Program-made: the position numbers and the translations under genes
Notes under the pieces: model-generated
The model's database searches: none
Told to the model about the DNA's origin: nothing
The model's input: the letters and a program-made list of their open reading frames with translations, nothing else
In this document: piece after piece, positions 25,000 through 33,186 of the stretch
How positions within the stretch are numbered: the stretch's first letter is position 1
Layout: every line of letters begins with the position of its first letter
NCBI GenBank assembly: GCA_030149525.1
Contig: JASBRJ010000327.1
Span: 1-64,000, forward strand
Source of the DNA: a bacterium
GTDB taxonomy: Bacteria > Vulcanimicrobiota > Xenobia > Xenobiales > JADMJV01
Direction: 5' to 3'
DNA: 64,000 bases

Positions 25000-25551
25000 A
25001 TGAAAAACTTCTTCCTCATACTCTGGCTTGCTCTGGCAGCAGTCTCGGCCTCCGCCGACTCGCTTCTGCCCGAGCAGGCCAATGATCTTTTTGCCCCCCA
25101 TCAAATTCGGGTAGGAGACCTGGTCACCGTTGTGATTGAAAACGATGTGCGGACCGTTCAACAGGTTCAGGTACAGAATCAATCCAACTCAGGGATCAGC
25201 AACCCGCTCACTAACATCGTGGGTGCGATCACGGGCATTACACCCGACCACGAAGACCAAAGTGCGAGAAACGAGACCGCCAACACGCGCTCTCAATTCT
25301 CCGAAACCGTTACCGCCACTGTCACTGAAGTAGAACGAGGTAACCTCACCCTACGTGCCGTCACCTCCATGAAGCTTGACGGCAAGAAGCGAGAGGTCAG
25401 CCTCACCGGAAAAGTACGACGCCGTGATGTGGGTGCGGACAATCGGGTTTCGTCCACCCTTCTGGCCGACGCGGTCATTAACGTGGACGGAGTCCATAAG
25501 AGCCCCGTCCAGCCCGGAATCGTTTCCAGAGTGTTGAGGTTCTTATTTTGA
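25000..25551 (+). CDS. flgH: L-ring protein FlgH, without a lipobox cysteine
   Basis: 183 residues, shorter than enteric FlgH (about 230). The FlgH core is clear: HQIRVGDLVTVVIENDVRTV, FSETVTATVTEVERGNLTLR, VSLTGKVRRRDVGADNRVSS. The N-terminus is a standard signal peptide ending SASA-DS. FlgH is normally a lipoprotein, but no cysteine is present at or near the cleavage site, so it is probably not lipid-anchored. It is encoded between flgA and flgI and overlaps flgI by four bases. Confidence 0.92.
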   Translation: MKNFFLILWLALAAVSASADSLLPEQANDLFAPHQIRVGDLVTVVIENDVRTVQQVQVQNQSNSGISNPLTNIVGAITGITPDHEDQSARNETANTRSQFSETVTATVTEVERGNLTLRAVTSMKLDGKKREVSLTGKVRRRDVGADNRVSSTLLADAVINVDGVHKSPVQPGIVSRVLRFLF

Positions 25552-26627
25552 AGAAGTTACTCACTCTGGCTGTTGTACTCATCCTCTTGCGAGGGTCAAG
25601 CCTGGCCCAACAGCCGGCCTCGGCTCCAACACCTTCAGATACCCAGGCACCTGTCCCCACCCAGCCTCTCACCGCCGTCCCCGCCGAATCGCTGCGCTCT
25701 ATTCGCATCGACAGAGGAGGACCTCCCGGAATACAAGTCAAGAATCTCATTCGACCGGCGGGCATGAACAGTCACAGCCTTACCGGCTACGGGTTGGTTG
25801 TCGGACTGCCTAACACCGGCGACTCTTCTGCCACTCTCGTCTCTCCCATGATGACCCATCTTCTGACCAAACTGGGCCTCGAGCCCATGCTGGAAAATGT
25901 TCAGAAGATGAAAAGCAAGAACGTCGCGGTCGTCGCCATTACCGCAAAACTCCCGCCCGTGGCCCGTAGCGGTGACCCTATCGATGTTGAAGTGGCGTCT
26001 CTGGGCGACGCCAAGAATTTGAGCCGGGGAATGCTGCTGCGCTCTCTCCTAAAAGGACCCGACGACCAGGTCTATGGGTCGGCTCAAGGTCGCATCACGG
26101 CTCTCCCCGTCGACGACGAAAATCGGGTTGTCGGGGTGGTCACGCAAGGAGGCACCGTGAGTCGCAACCTGGAGAGTCCGGCGCTTGCCAGAGACACCTT
26201 GGTTCTCACTCTTCTCAAACCCGACCTCACAACCGCAACCCGCATCGCCAACGCCGTCGGCCTCCGACTCGGAGTGGCCTGTCGCGTTATCAGTGCAGAG
26301 GCTGTCGAAGTGAGTCTGTCGGGGAGCGGCTACTCACCCATCTCTGCTCTTGCCATCATCGAAGAGCTCAACATCGAACCCTCCACAGGAACAACCATAG
26401 TGGTCAATCGACAAACGAAATCCGTTGTGGTGGGCGGCTCCGTCCCGCTGAAGCCGGCCCTCATCAGTCACAACGGCGTAACCGTTGAGATCGGACCCCA
26501 AGGTTCCAACCTCAAGACCGTTCTCGAAAATCTCTCCCGAATGGGCGCTACATCCGACGACATCGTCGCTATTCTTGAGTCCCTCCGCCAGGCCGGGTCT
26601 CTGAGTGGTCAAATCGAATATCGCTAG
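25548..26627 (+). CDS. flgI: P-ring protein FlgI
   Basis: 359 residues. Signal peptide, then a Pro/Ala/Thr-rich spacer of about 30 residues not usual in FlgI, then the family signature (LTGYGLVVGLPNTGDSS, KNVAVVAITAKLPP, VSLSGSGYSP, TTIVVNRQTKSVVVGGSVPL). It assembles in the periplasm around the rod at the peptidoglycan layer, helped by FlgA. Confidence 0.95.
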   Translation: MKKLLTLAVVLILLRGSSLAQQPASAPTPSDTQAPVPTQPLTAVPAESLRSIRIDRGGPPGIQVKNLIRPAGMNSHSLTGYGLVVGLPNTGDSSATLVSPMMTHLLTKLGLEPMLENVQKMKSKNVAVVAITAKLPPVARSGDPIDVEVASLGDAKNLSRGMLLRSLLKGPDDQVYGSAQGRITALPVDDENRVVGVVTQGGTVSRNLESPALARDTLVLTLLKPDLTTATRIANAVGLRLGVACRVISAEAVEVSLSGSGYSPISALAIIEELNIEPSTGTTIVVNRQTKSVVVGGSVPLKPALISHNGVTVEIGPQGSNLKTVLENLSRMGATSDDIVAILESLRQAGSLSGQIEYR

Positions 26628-26660
26628 TCCTGTCCGGACTCATCTTTTTTAGGAGGCAAA

Positions 26661-27566
26661 ATGAACGTAGAAGGCTGGTTTACAAATCCTCATCTGGAGG
26701 CTGGACGTATTCGTCCGGGCGTCACCAAGAGTCAGGATTCCACCTTCCGCAATCACTTTGGCCCCATGATGTGTGGCCAAAGAAAGGGCCTTGAGCTTCA
26801 AGCCCCTACCCCTAAACTGGAATTCGCTTCCACCATTCCAACGACCGTCTCCGAGGTGGAGGAAGTGGTTCATGAGCCGTTCGAAAGCCTTTATCAAGGC
26901 CAGTCCGGACCTGAGGTCAAAAGAGTTCAAACGGTGCTCAAAAAGTGGAACAAGAATTTGGGCGTGTCGGTCAGTGGTCGCTACGACAACGCTACTCGAA
27001 AAGCGCTGACTCTCTTCAAGGCGATTTACGGTGGCGAGGGACACGGCGGACAGATCGACAAAACCACAGCCACCCATCTCCGCAAAATGGAGGACGGGAC
27101 TTTCTGGATCGATCCACCTCCCAAAACCCCGCGTCAGCAAATGCTCTACCACGCTTCAAGAGATCTGGGCAAGCCCTATGTCCTTGGCGGAGACGGAGTC
27201 CACTCAACCGACTGCGGTAAGCTCACCTCCGAGGCGCTCAAACATTCCGGCGTAGAGGGTGTGAGCCGCCTGGCCGACATGCAATACATGGCCGCCAAAA
27301 AAGGGGAGCACGGCCTGGGTCTTCATAAACAAGAACCCACGGCAGGCGATCTCGTCTTCTTTCGCGTTCCCACTCGACAGAGCTCCATTGCCTACGATGG
27401 GGTCACCCACGTCACCATGTATGTGGGCGACGGACTCACCCTGGCCGCCTCCTCGGCCGCCGGGAAAGTGATCCTTCAACCCCTCAGCCAACTTCAGCCG
27501 TATGTCGCCGGTTTCGGCTCGCTCGATCATGACACTCTGGCGGCCAACATGGAACGGAAGTCTTAG
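26661..27566 (+). CDS. peptidoglycan hydrolase, PG-binding plus NlpC/P60 domains
   Basis: 301 residues. An N-terminal region of about 70 residues has no signal peptide. A peptidoglycan-binding domain follows (YQGQSGPEVKRVQTVLKKWN, VSGRYDNATRKALTLF), then an NlpC/P60 domain with catalytic Cys in HSTDCGKLTSEAL and His in GVTHVTMYVGDG. These are endopeptidases that cut peptide stems. AGGAGG precedes the ATG. It lies directly after flgI, where flgJ, the rod muramidase, often sits, so I infer it opens the wall for the rod and is exported by the flagellar system. The substrate is not shown by the sequence. Confidence 0.8.
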   Translation: MNVEGWFTNPHLEAGRIRPGVTKSQDSTFRNHFGPMMCGQRKGLELQAPTPKLEFASTIPTTVSEVEEVVHEPFESLYQGQSGPEVKRVQTVLKKWNKNLGVSVSGRYDNATRKALTLFKAIYGGEGHGGQIDKTTATHLRKMEDGTFWIDPPPKTPRQQMLYHASRDLGKPYVLGGDGVHSTDCGKLTSEALKHSGVEGVSRLADMQYMAAKKGEHGLGLHKQEPTAGDLVFFRVPTRQSSIAYDGVTHVTMYVGDGLTLAASSAAGKVILQPLSQLQPYVAGFGSLDHDTLAANMERKS

Positions 27567-27567
27567 C

Positions 27568-27960
27568 TCACGGCTTCCTGACATTAAGAACGAGATCAAG
27601 TTTGAGGGTGGTGTCCGGCTCTTTTAAGCCCATGCCGAGAGAACCGGTGAACATGTTCTTCCACTCTTTCCAAGAAACCCGGTCCCAAGAAAACATCGGC
27701 TCTTCGCCATCCTCAACGGGTATGTAGACAAAAAGCTCTCTCTTGAACTTTACGGTAATCGGCTCCGATTGAGCTTTGGCCAGCTCGCCGCTGAGGGAAA
27801 GCCTAAGGGGGATGCTCATCCCTTCAGGAAAGGCCAAGATAAAGCCGGTGGACGGAATCTCTTTCTTCAAGTCTTGGGGGGAAATCAGCGGAGCATCTTG
27901 CGGCCCGGCCGTCGCCAACCCGCTCATCACAATCACCAATATCATCAACATTCTCTTCAT
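27568..27960 (-). CDS. small exported protein of unknown function
   Basis: 130 residues with a clear signal peptide (MKRMLMILVIVMSGLATAG). The mature part is beta-rich by eye (FILAFPEGMSIPLRLSLSGE, TTLKLDLVLNVRK) and Pro/Lys-rich, with no motif I recognise. It converges on the NlpC/P60 gene, leaving one base between the stop codons. An envelope role is plausible. Confidence 0.65.
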   Translation of the reverse strand: MKRMLMILVIVMSGLATAGPQDAPLISPQDLKKEIPSTGFILAFPEGMSIPLRLSLSGELAKAQSEPITVKFKRELFVYIPVEDGEEPMFSWDRVSWKEWKNMFTGSLGMGLKEPDTTLKLDLVLNVRKP

Positions 27961-28091
27961 TCTTCTCTTCTCCTAACACGCTAGTAAATTGAAGCTTTAC
28001 AAGAAGCAAAAAGACCTTATTTAAGGACCTCTGCACCTATTATCTGCATAGTATTTACATCTTTCCAACGGGTTGTCAAGGGCTAAAAAAA

Positions 28092-28145
28092 GGCCGGGAG
28101 TATGCATACTACCGGCCCCTCACACCGTACCCTATCGTACGTAGG
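28092..28145. promoter_or_regulatory. palindromic elements upstream of the pao operon
   Basis: GGCCGG-G-AGTATGCATACT-A-CCGGCC (28092-28117) is a near-perfect 26-base palindrome preceded on the plus strand by a run of A, so on the minus strand it reads as a hairpin followed by T. A second imperfect palindrome, CCTATCGTACGTAGG, lies at 28131-28145. They could be a terminator for leftward transcription, or operators for the oxidoreductase operon. Confidence 0.4.
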
Positions 28146-28230
28146 GACTCGCCATCGTTAGGTTCAAACGAAAGGAGAAGCGCCTCTGAATCTGCGGACC
28201 CGCAGCGTGAGCCCGCTTGAGAGGAGCCCC

Positions 28231-29010
28231 ATGCATACCGACGATAACCCTTCCCGCCGTGAACATCCGGCGGAAGAACGAATTCGACTCGAAGAACTCA
28301 CCCTCAAGGGTCAGTCCCGCCGAAACTTCATGGCCCAGGCTGCGGCCGGAGGGCTTAGCGTCTTTGCGCTGTCCCTGTTGACCGAACAGGATGCAGCCGC
28401 CCAAGAACTCCTGTCCCAGGAAGCCGTTGTGGCGGAATCAGGTCAAAATCTGCTCGATATCCAACTGAACATCAACGGCCGAGTGGAGAATCTCAAACTC
28501 GACCCGCGTGTCACTCTGCTCGATGCGTTGCGAGAGCGACTTCAGATGACCGGCACGAAAAAAGGCTGCGATCACGGACAGTGCGGAGCCTGCACCGTTC
28601 TCATCGATGGTCGACGCGTTCTGTCCTGTTTGACCCTTGCCGCCACCTGCGAAGGTCGCGAAGTGACTACCGTGGAGGGACTGGCTCAGGGAGACACTCT
28701 CCACCCCATGCAGCAAGCTTTCATTAAGCACGACGCCTTTCAATGCGGCTACTGCACGCCCGGCCAGATCTGCTCGGCCGTGGCCCTGCTGAAGGAAGCG
28801 GAAGAGGGGCAGGCCAGTTACGTCACCGAAAAACTCAGTTCCGCCGGAGGAGCCCTCTCCGATGAAGAGATTCGCGAACGTATGAGTGGCAACATCTGCC
28901 GCTGTGGAGCCTACCCCAATATCGTTAAGGCCGTGGCCGAGGTTCAGTCGGGTCGAGAGACTGCTCAAACCTGGAATTTTCACATCAAAGTTGAGGAGAT
29001 GCAAGCATGA
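28231..29010 (+). CDS. paoA: periplasmic aldehyde oxidoreductase, 2Fe-2S subunit (PaoA-like)
   Basis: 259 residues from ATG 28231, four bases after GAGGAG; a GTG at 28207 gives a longer form. A twin-arginine signal (SRRNFMAQAAAGGLSVFALS) indicates folded export to the periplasm. Two 2Fe-2S domains follow: the plant-ferredoxin type (GCDHGQCGACTVL...C) and the helical type (QCGYCTPGQIC, NICRCGAYPN). Subunit order and size match E. coli PaoABC, which oxidises aldehydes to acids. The ATG of paoB overlaps its stop. Confidence 0.88.
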   Translation: MHTDDNPSRREHPAEERIRLEELTLKGQSRRNFMAQAAAGGLSVFALSLLTEQDAAAQELLSQEAVVAESGQNLLDIQLNINGRVENLKLDPRVTLLDALRERLQMTGTKKGCDHGQCGACTVLIDGRRVLSCLTLAATCEGREVTTVEGLAQGDTLHPMQQAFIKHDAFQCGYCTPGQICSAVALLKEAEEGQASYVTEKLSSAGGALSDEEIRERMSGNICRCGAYPNIVKAVAEVQSGRETAQTWNFHIKVEEMQA

Positions 29011-29999
29011 GAGCGTTTGAATACACCCGCGCAGACTCAGCCGAAAGCGCCGCTGCCGAAGCCGGCAAAAACACCCGGGCTCGATTCCTGGCCGGCGGAA
29101 CCAACCTCCTGGACCTGATGAAAGAGGATATCGAGCGCCCCGATCAGCTGATCGACCTCAATCGGCTCAACATGACAGAAATCACGGAATCCGGGGACTG
29201 CATTCGCCTGGGCGCCCTGGTCAGCAACACCGACACCGCTAATCATCCCCTCATCAAACAGCATTTTCCACTTCTGACGCAGGCGATCTTGGCCGGAGCC
29301 TCCCAGCAGATCCGAAATATGGCCACCAACGGCGGGAATCTCAACCAGCGCACCCGCTGCGCCTACTTCTACGACACAGCTATGCCTTGCAACAAGAGAG
29401 AACCTGGTAGCGGTTGCGGCGCCGTGGGAGGTCTCAACCGGATGCACGCGATTTTCGGCTGGAGTCCTGAATGCGTGGCCGTCCACCCCTCCGATATGTG
29501 TGTGGCTCTGGCCGCCCTGGATGCCACCGTCCAGGTGGTCGACTCCCAGGGCGTGGCTCGAGAGATCCCTTTTGCCAACTACCATCGCCTCCCCGGTGAC
29601 TCGCCCCACAAGGACAACACTCTGGCGCCGGGTGAACTCATCACCTCCATCGAGCTTACGAAGAACAAAATGGCGCCGCACTCTCACTATCTCAAAGTGA
29701 GAGACCGGGCAAGCTACGCCTTCGCTCTGGTCTCGGTGGCAGCCGCCTTACATCTCGACGGAAACAAGATCGGCAAGGCCCGAGTCGCTCTGGGCGGGGT
29801 CGCTCACAAGCCGTGGCGAGTCAACCAGATGGAAGACTTCCTGCAAGGCAAGCCTGCCGAAGATGAGATCTTCGTAGATGCAGCAGCGCTCGCGGTCAAG
29901 ACGGCCAGGCCTCTTGAGCGTAACGCCTTCAAAGTCGATCTGGCCAGGAGAGCCATCGTTCGAGCCCTCCAGAAAGCCCGAGACGGAGGTATGGTCTAA
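29007..29999 (+). CDS. paoB: periplasmic aldehyde oxidoreductase, FAD subunit (PaoB-like)
   Basis: A 330-residue FAD-binding subunit of the xanthine dehydrogenase family: FAD motif FLAGGTNLLDLMKEDI and the ATNGGNLNQRTRC segment. A cluster of cysteines (RTRC, AMPCNKREPGSGC) matches the extra 4Fe-4S site known in PaoB. It passes electrons from the 2Fe-2S clusters to FAD. It has no signal of its own, so it is presumably co-exported with PaoA. It overlaps paoA by four bases and paoC by one. Confidence 0.9.
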   Translation: MRAFEYTRADSAESAAAEAGKNTRARFLAGGTNLLDLMKEDIERPDQLIDLNRLNMTEITESGDCIRLGALVSNTDTANHPLIKQHFPLLTQAILAGASQQIRNMATNGGNLNQRTRCAYFYDTAMPCNKREPGSGCGAVGGLNRMHAIFGWSPECVAVHPSDMCVALAALDATVQVVDSQGVAREIPFANYHRLPGDSPHKDNTLAPGELITSIELTKNKMAPHSHYLKVRDRASYAFALVSVAAALHLDGNKIGKARVALGGVAHKPWRVNQMEDFLQGKPAEDEIFVDAAALAVKTARPLERNAFKVDLARRAIVRALQKARDGGMV

Positions 30000-32197
30000 T
30001 GGGTAAGTATATCGGAAAAGAGTTCAGTCGAGTCGACGGCGTGGCTAAAGTGACGGGTGCCGCTCCTTACGCCGCCGAGTTTCATGTCCCCGGGACGGCC
30101 CACGGTTATCTGGTCATGAGTCGCATCGCCAAGGGAACTATCACCAAAATCGATACCGCGGCTGCGGAAAAGTCGCCCGGTGTGGTCAGGGTCTTCACTC
30201 ATAAAAACACTCCAAAATTTGCTCACCCTGAAAAATACAAAAGCTTCAAAGCCCTTCAATCCCCGGAGATCGTCTTCAATGCTCAGCCCATTGCCGTCGT
30301 AGTGGCCGAAACTTTCGAAGAGGCCCGAGCCGCGGCCAACCTGGTGGAGGCGACCTACCGGAGGGAAGACCCTTCGACCGACTTCTTCGGCCGAGTGGAG
30401 GAAGCCGAGCAGGCTCCCGACAGCCCCTTCAGCGGCAAATCGGTCCAAACGACCGGAGATGCCGAGCAAGCCATGTCTTCTGCGGAAATCACCTTTGAAG
30501 CTGAATACACCATTCCGGCCGAACATCACAACCCCATGGAGCCCCATGCAGCGGTGGCCTATTGGAAAAACGGCAAACTGAAGATTTTCGACAAGAGTCA
30601 GGATGTCTACACCGTGAGGAGTAATCTCGCCGCCGCTTTGGGAGTCCCCGAAGACGATGTTCATGTCGTCTCCCCCTATGTGGGAGGTGCTTTTGGTTGC
30701 TCTATCCGCACAAACTATTATCCCTTCCTCACGGCCATGATGGCTCGAGAACTGAAAAGACCGGTCAAGCTCGTGTACACCCGACGGCAAATGTTTACCG
30801 GCCACGGCTATCGGCCGTTCACCCATCAAAAAATCCAGTTGGGCGCGAAGAAGACCGGCGAACTGATAAGCATTATTCACGAGGCCGCCAATAACACTTC
30901 CACAGTGGAAAAGTGGAACGACAGCACCACTCGCTTCACTCGCCATATCTACGCCTGTCCAAACATGAAAACGATCCAGCGACTGGTGAAGACTGACTTG
31001 CCTACCCCTTGTGCCATGAGGGCACCCGGTGCCGTGTCCGGAATGTTTGCCCTGGAATCGGCCTTGGACGAACTCTCCTACAAACTGGACATGGATCCCC
31101 TGGAGCTTCGGCTGAAGAATTACGCCGAGGTCGACCCTGCCAACGGCAAGCCGTATTCCACCAAGGCTCTGCGGGAATGCTACCGGCGAGGCGCAGAAAA
31201 GTTCGGCTGGGATAAGCGCCAACCCATTCCCCGCTCCATGAGAGAAGGAAATGAATTGATCGGTTACGGCATGTCCACCGGCATTTGGTATGCCTTCCAG
31301 CAACCCGCCACCGTGAAGGTTGTCCTCAAGGCCGACGGAACCGCTCAACTCACCTCCGCCACCTCCGATATCGGACCGGGCACTTACACCGTCATGACCA
31401 TCATCGCAGCAGAGTATCTCGGAATCGCTCCGGAAAAGATCAGTTTCGGGCTGGGCGACACTCAGATGCCGAAAGCTCCTGTGCAGGGAGGCTCCTGGAC
31501 GACTGCTTCGGTAGGTTCGGCCGTGCATGGGGCCGCCATGAAGCTCAAGAGTCGACTGCTCTCCTTAGCTCAAAAGGACAAGGACTCTCCTCTTCAGGGG
31601 CTCGGGCCGGATGAGGTTGTGCTGCTGGACGGCAGGCTTCAAAATAGAAAACAGACCTCCAACGGCGTTTCTATCGTTGGGATCCTCAAGGCCGAAGGCA
31701 TGGACTCCATGACCGAGGTTCACAAGGAAACACCGTCCAAAATCCGGGAAGACTACCAGCTTCTCGCCCACGGAGCCCAATTCGTGGAAGTCCGAGTGGA
31801 CGAGCAACTGGGCATGGTACGAGTCTCGCGCGCCGTCGAGGCGACAGCCTGCGGCAAGATCATGAACCCCAAAACTTCCCACTCTCAGGAAATGGGAGGA
31901 GTGGTCTGGGGTATCGGAATGGCTCTCACCGAGCATACCGAAGTAGACGACCGTTTTGGCCGGATCATGAACCCCTCGCTTGCCGATTATCATGTTCCCT
32001 GTTGCGCCGACGTAAGAAAAGTCGACACCGATTTTATCGAAGAAGACGATCGTGTGGTGAACCCTTTGGGCGTCAAAGGGATGGGCGAATTGGGTATGGT
32101 GGGCATTCCAGCCGCCATATCGAATGCTGTCTATCACGCCACAGGCAAGCGGATTCGACATCTCCCCATGACTCCCGACAAAGTTCTGAAAGCCTGA
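29999..32197 (+). CDS. paoC: periplasmic aldehyde oxidoreductase, molybdenum subunit (PaoC-like)
   Basis: A 732-residue molybdopterin-binding subunit, the same length as E. coli PaoC. The N-terminal domain (KVTGAAPYAAEFHVPG) is followed by molybdopterin-contact motifs (YVGGAFGCS, MRAPGAVSGMFALESALDEL, VQGGSWTTASVGSAVHG), and the catalytic Glu is in GVKGMGELG (about residue 697). It oxidises aldehydes at a Mo centre, passing electrons to PaoA and PaoB. The natural substrate cannot be told. There is no sign of decay. Confidence 0.92.
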   Translation: MGKYIGKEFSRVDGVAKVTGAAPYAAEFHVPGTAHGYLVMSRIAKGTITKIDTAAAEKSPGVVRVFTHKNTPKFAHPEKYKSFKALQSPEIVFNAQPIAVVVAETFEEARAAANLVEATYRREDPSTDFFGRVEEAEQAPDSPFSGKSVQTTGDAEQAMSSAEITFEAEYTIPAEHHNPMEPHAAVAYWKNGKLKIFDKSQDVYTVRSNLAAALGVPEDDVHVVSPYVGGAFGCSIRTNYYPFLTAMMARELKRPVKLVYTRRQMFTGHGYRPFTHQKIQLGAKKTGELISIIHEAANNTSTVEKWNDSTTRFTRHIYACPNMKTIQRLVKTDLPTPCAMRAPGAVSGMFALESALDELSYKLDMDPLELRLKNYAEVDPANGKPYSTKALRECYRRGAEKFGWDKRQPIPRSMREGNELIGYGMSTGIWYAFQQPATVKVVLKADGTAQLTSATSDIGPGTYTVMTIIAAEYLGIAPEKISFGLGDTQMPKAPVQGGSWTTASVGSAVHGAAMKLKSRLLSLAQKDKDSPLQGLGPDEVVLLDGRLQNRKQTSNGVSIVGILKAEGMDSMTEVHKETPSKIREDYQLLAHGAQFVEVRVDEQLGMVRVSRAVEATACGKIMNPKTSHSQEMGGVVWGIGMALTEHTEVDDRFGRIMNPSLADYHVPCCADVRKVDTDFIEEDDRVVNPLGVKGMGELGMVGIPAAISNAVYHATGKRIRHLPMTPDKVLKA

Positions 32198-32202
32198 GCG
32201 CC

Positions 32203-33186
32203 ATGAGTGATCTCTACACATTACTGCCCCAGATAGACCAGGAGTCCGGCCCCTGGGTTCTTGTCACTCTGGTGGAAACTCGCGGTTCCACCTATCGTAA
32301 ACCCGGTGCTCATCTTCTCCTCAACTCAGAGGGCCATGTGGGTATGCTCAGCGGAGGATGCTTGGAGGCGGAAGTGGCCTCTCGCTGCCTTCCCGTTCTT
32401 CAGGGTGAAAAATCATCGATGGAAATGACTATCGATACTCGACGGCTCATCGGTTGCGATGGGCAGGTGGTCTTGATCGCAGAACGCCTACCACAAGAAC
32501 TCCCCCAACTGGTAGAGAAAGCTTGCCGGAGCAGACGGTCCGCCACCCTTTACACCCACCGACCCGGGCCTGATTGGCGACCAACCTCGGCCACGAAAGG
32601 CCGCGGAGAAAGCTACGAACATCTTCTGCTACCACCCACACGCCTTCTGGTTTTCGGCTCCGGTCCAGGCGTTCCACCTCTTCTTAAGATGGCTCACGCC
32701 TTGGAGTGGCAAGCCCACCAGATCGTATTGTCGAGCGACCCCGCTGTCGCCCGACACCGTCAAGATTCATGGAAAGTCCTCTCTAACGCAAAAGCGCTGG
32801 CACAGCTCAAGGTGGACCGAAGAACCGCGTGCGTGGTCATGAATCACCACTTGGGAAGAGATGCCGAGGTACTCTCCGAACTTTGGGCAACCTCGACTCC
32901 CTACCTGGGCCTCTTAGGGAGCCGAAAACGTCGGGATGAAATCCTGGAACGTCTAGCTTTCCGCTCTCAACAGCCCATAGACCTGGAGTCGCGTCACCTC
33001 TATGCTCCGGTGGGCCTCGATCTCGGAGCTGAGGGTGCGGCTCAGATCGCTCTTGAGATCTGCGCTCAGATTCAGCAGGTCTGGAGCAAGGTGGGTCAAT
33101 GCTCCGGCGACTCGTCACTCCCTCGCAATACCGGTCGACCGGTGGCCCAGGCTAGGGTCTACGCCTCGGATTCTGCCGCAGTTTAA
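32203..33186 (+). CDS. paoD: XdhC/CoxI-family molybdenum cofactor insertion chaperone (PaoD-like)
   Basis: 327 residues from ATG 32203, five bases after paoC. An N-terminal XdhC/CoxI domain (LVTLVETRGSTYRKPGAHLL, MLSGGCLEAEVA) is followed by a Rossmann-like XdhC C-terminal domain (LLVFGSGPGVPPLLKM, YLGLLGSRKRRDEIL, LYAPVGLDLGAEGAAQIALE). These proteins bind, mature and insert the Mo cofactor into the large subunit. It completes a paoABCD-type operon. Its stop codon overlaps that of the convergent GGDEF gene by four bases. Confidence 0.9.
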   Translation: MSDLYTLLPQIDQESGPWVLVTLVETRGSTYRKPGAHLLLNSEGHVGMLSGGCLEAEVASRCLPVLQGEKSSMEMTIDTRRLIGCDGQVVLIAERLPQELPQLVEKACRSRRSATLYTHRPGPDWRPTSATKGRGESYEHLLLPPTRLLVFGSGPGVPPLLKMAHALEWQAHQIVLSSDPAVARHRQDSWKVLSNAKALAQLKVDRRTACVVMNHHLGRDAEVLSELWATSTPYLGLLGSRKRRDEILERLAFRSQQPIDLESRHLYAPVGLDLGAEGAAQIALEICAQIQQVWSKVGQCSGDSSLPRNTGRPVAQARVYASDSAAV

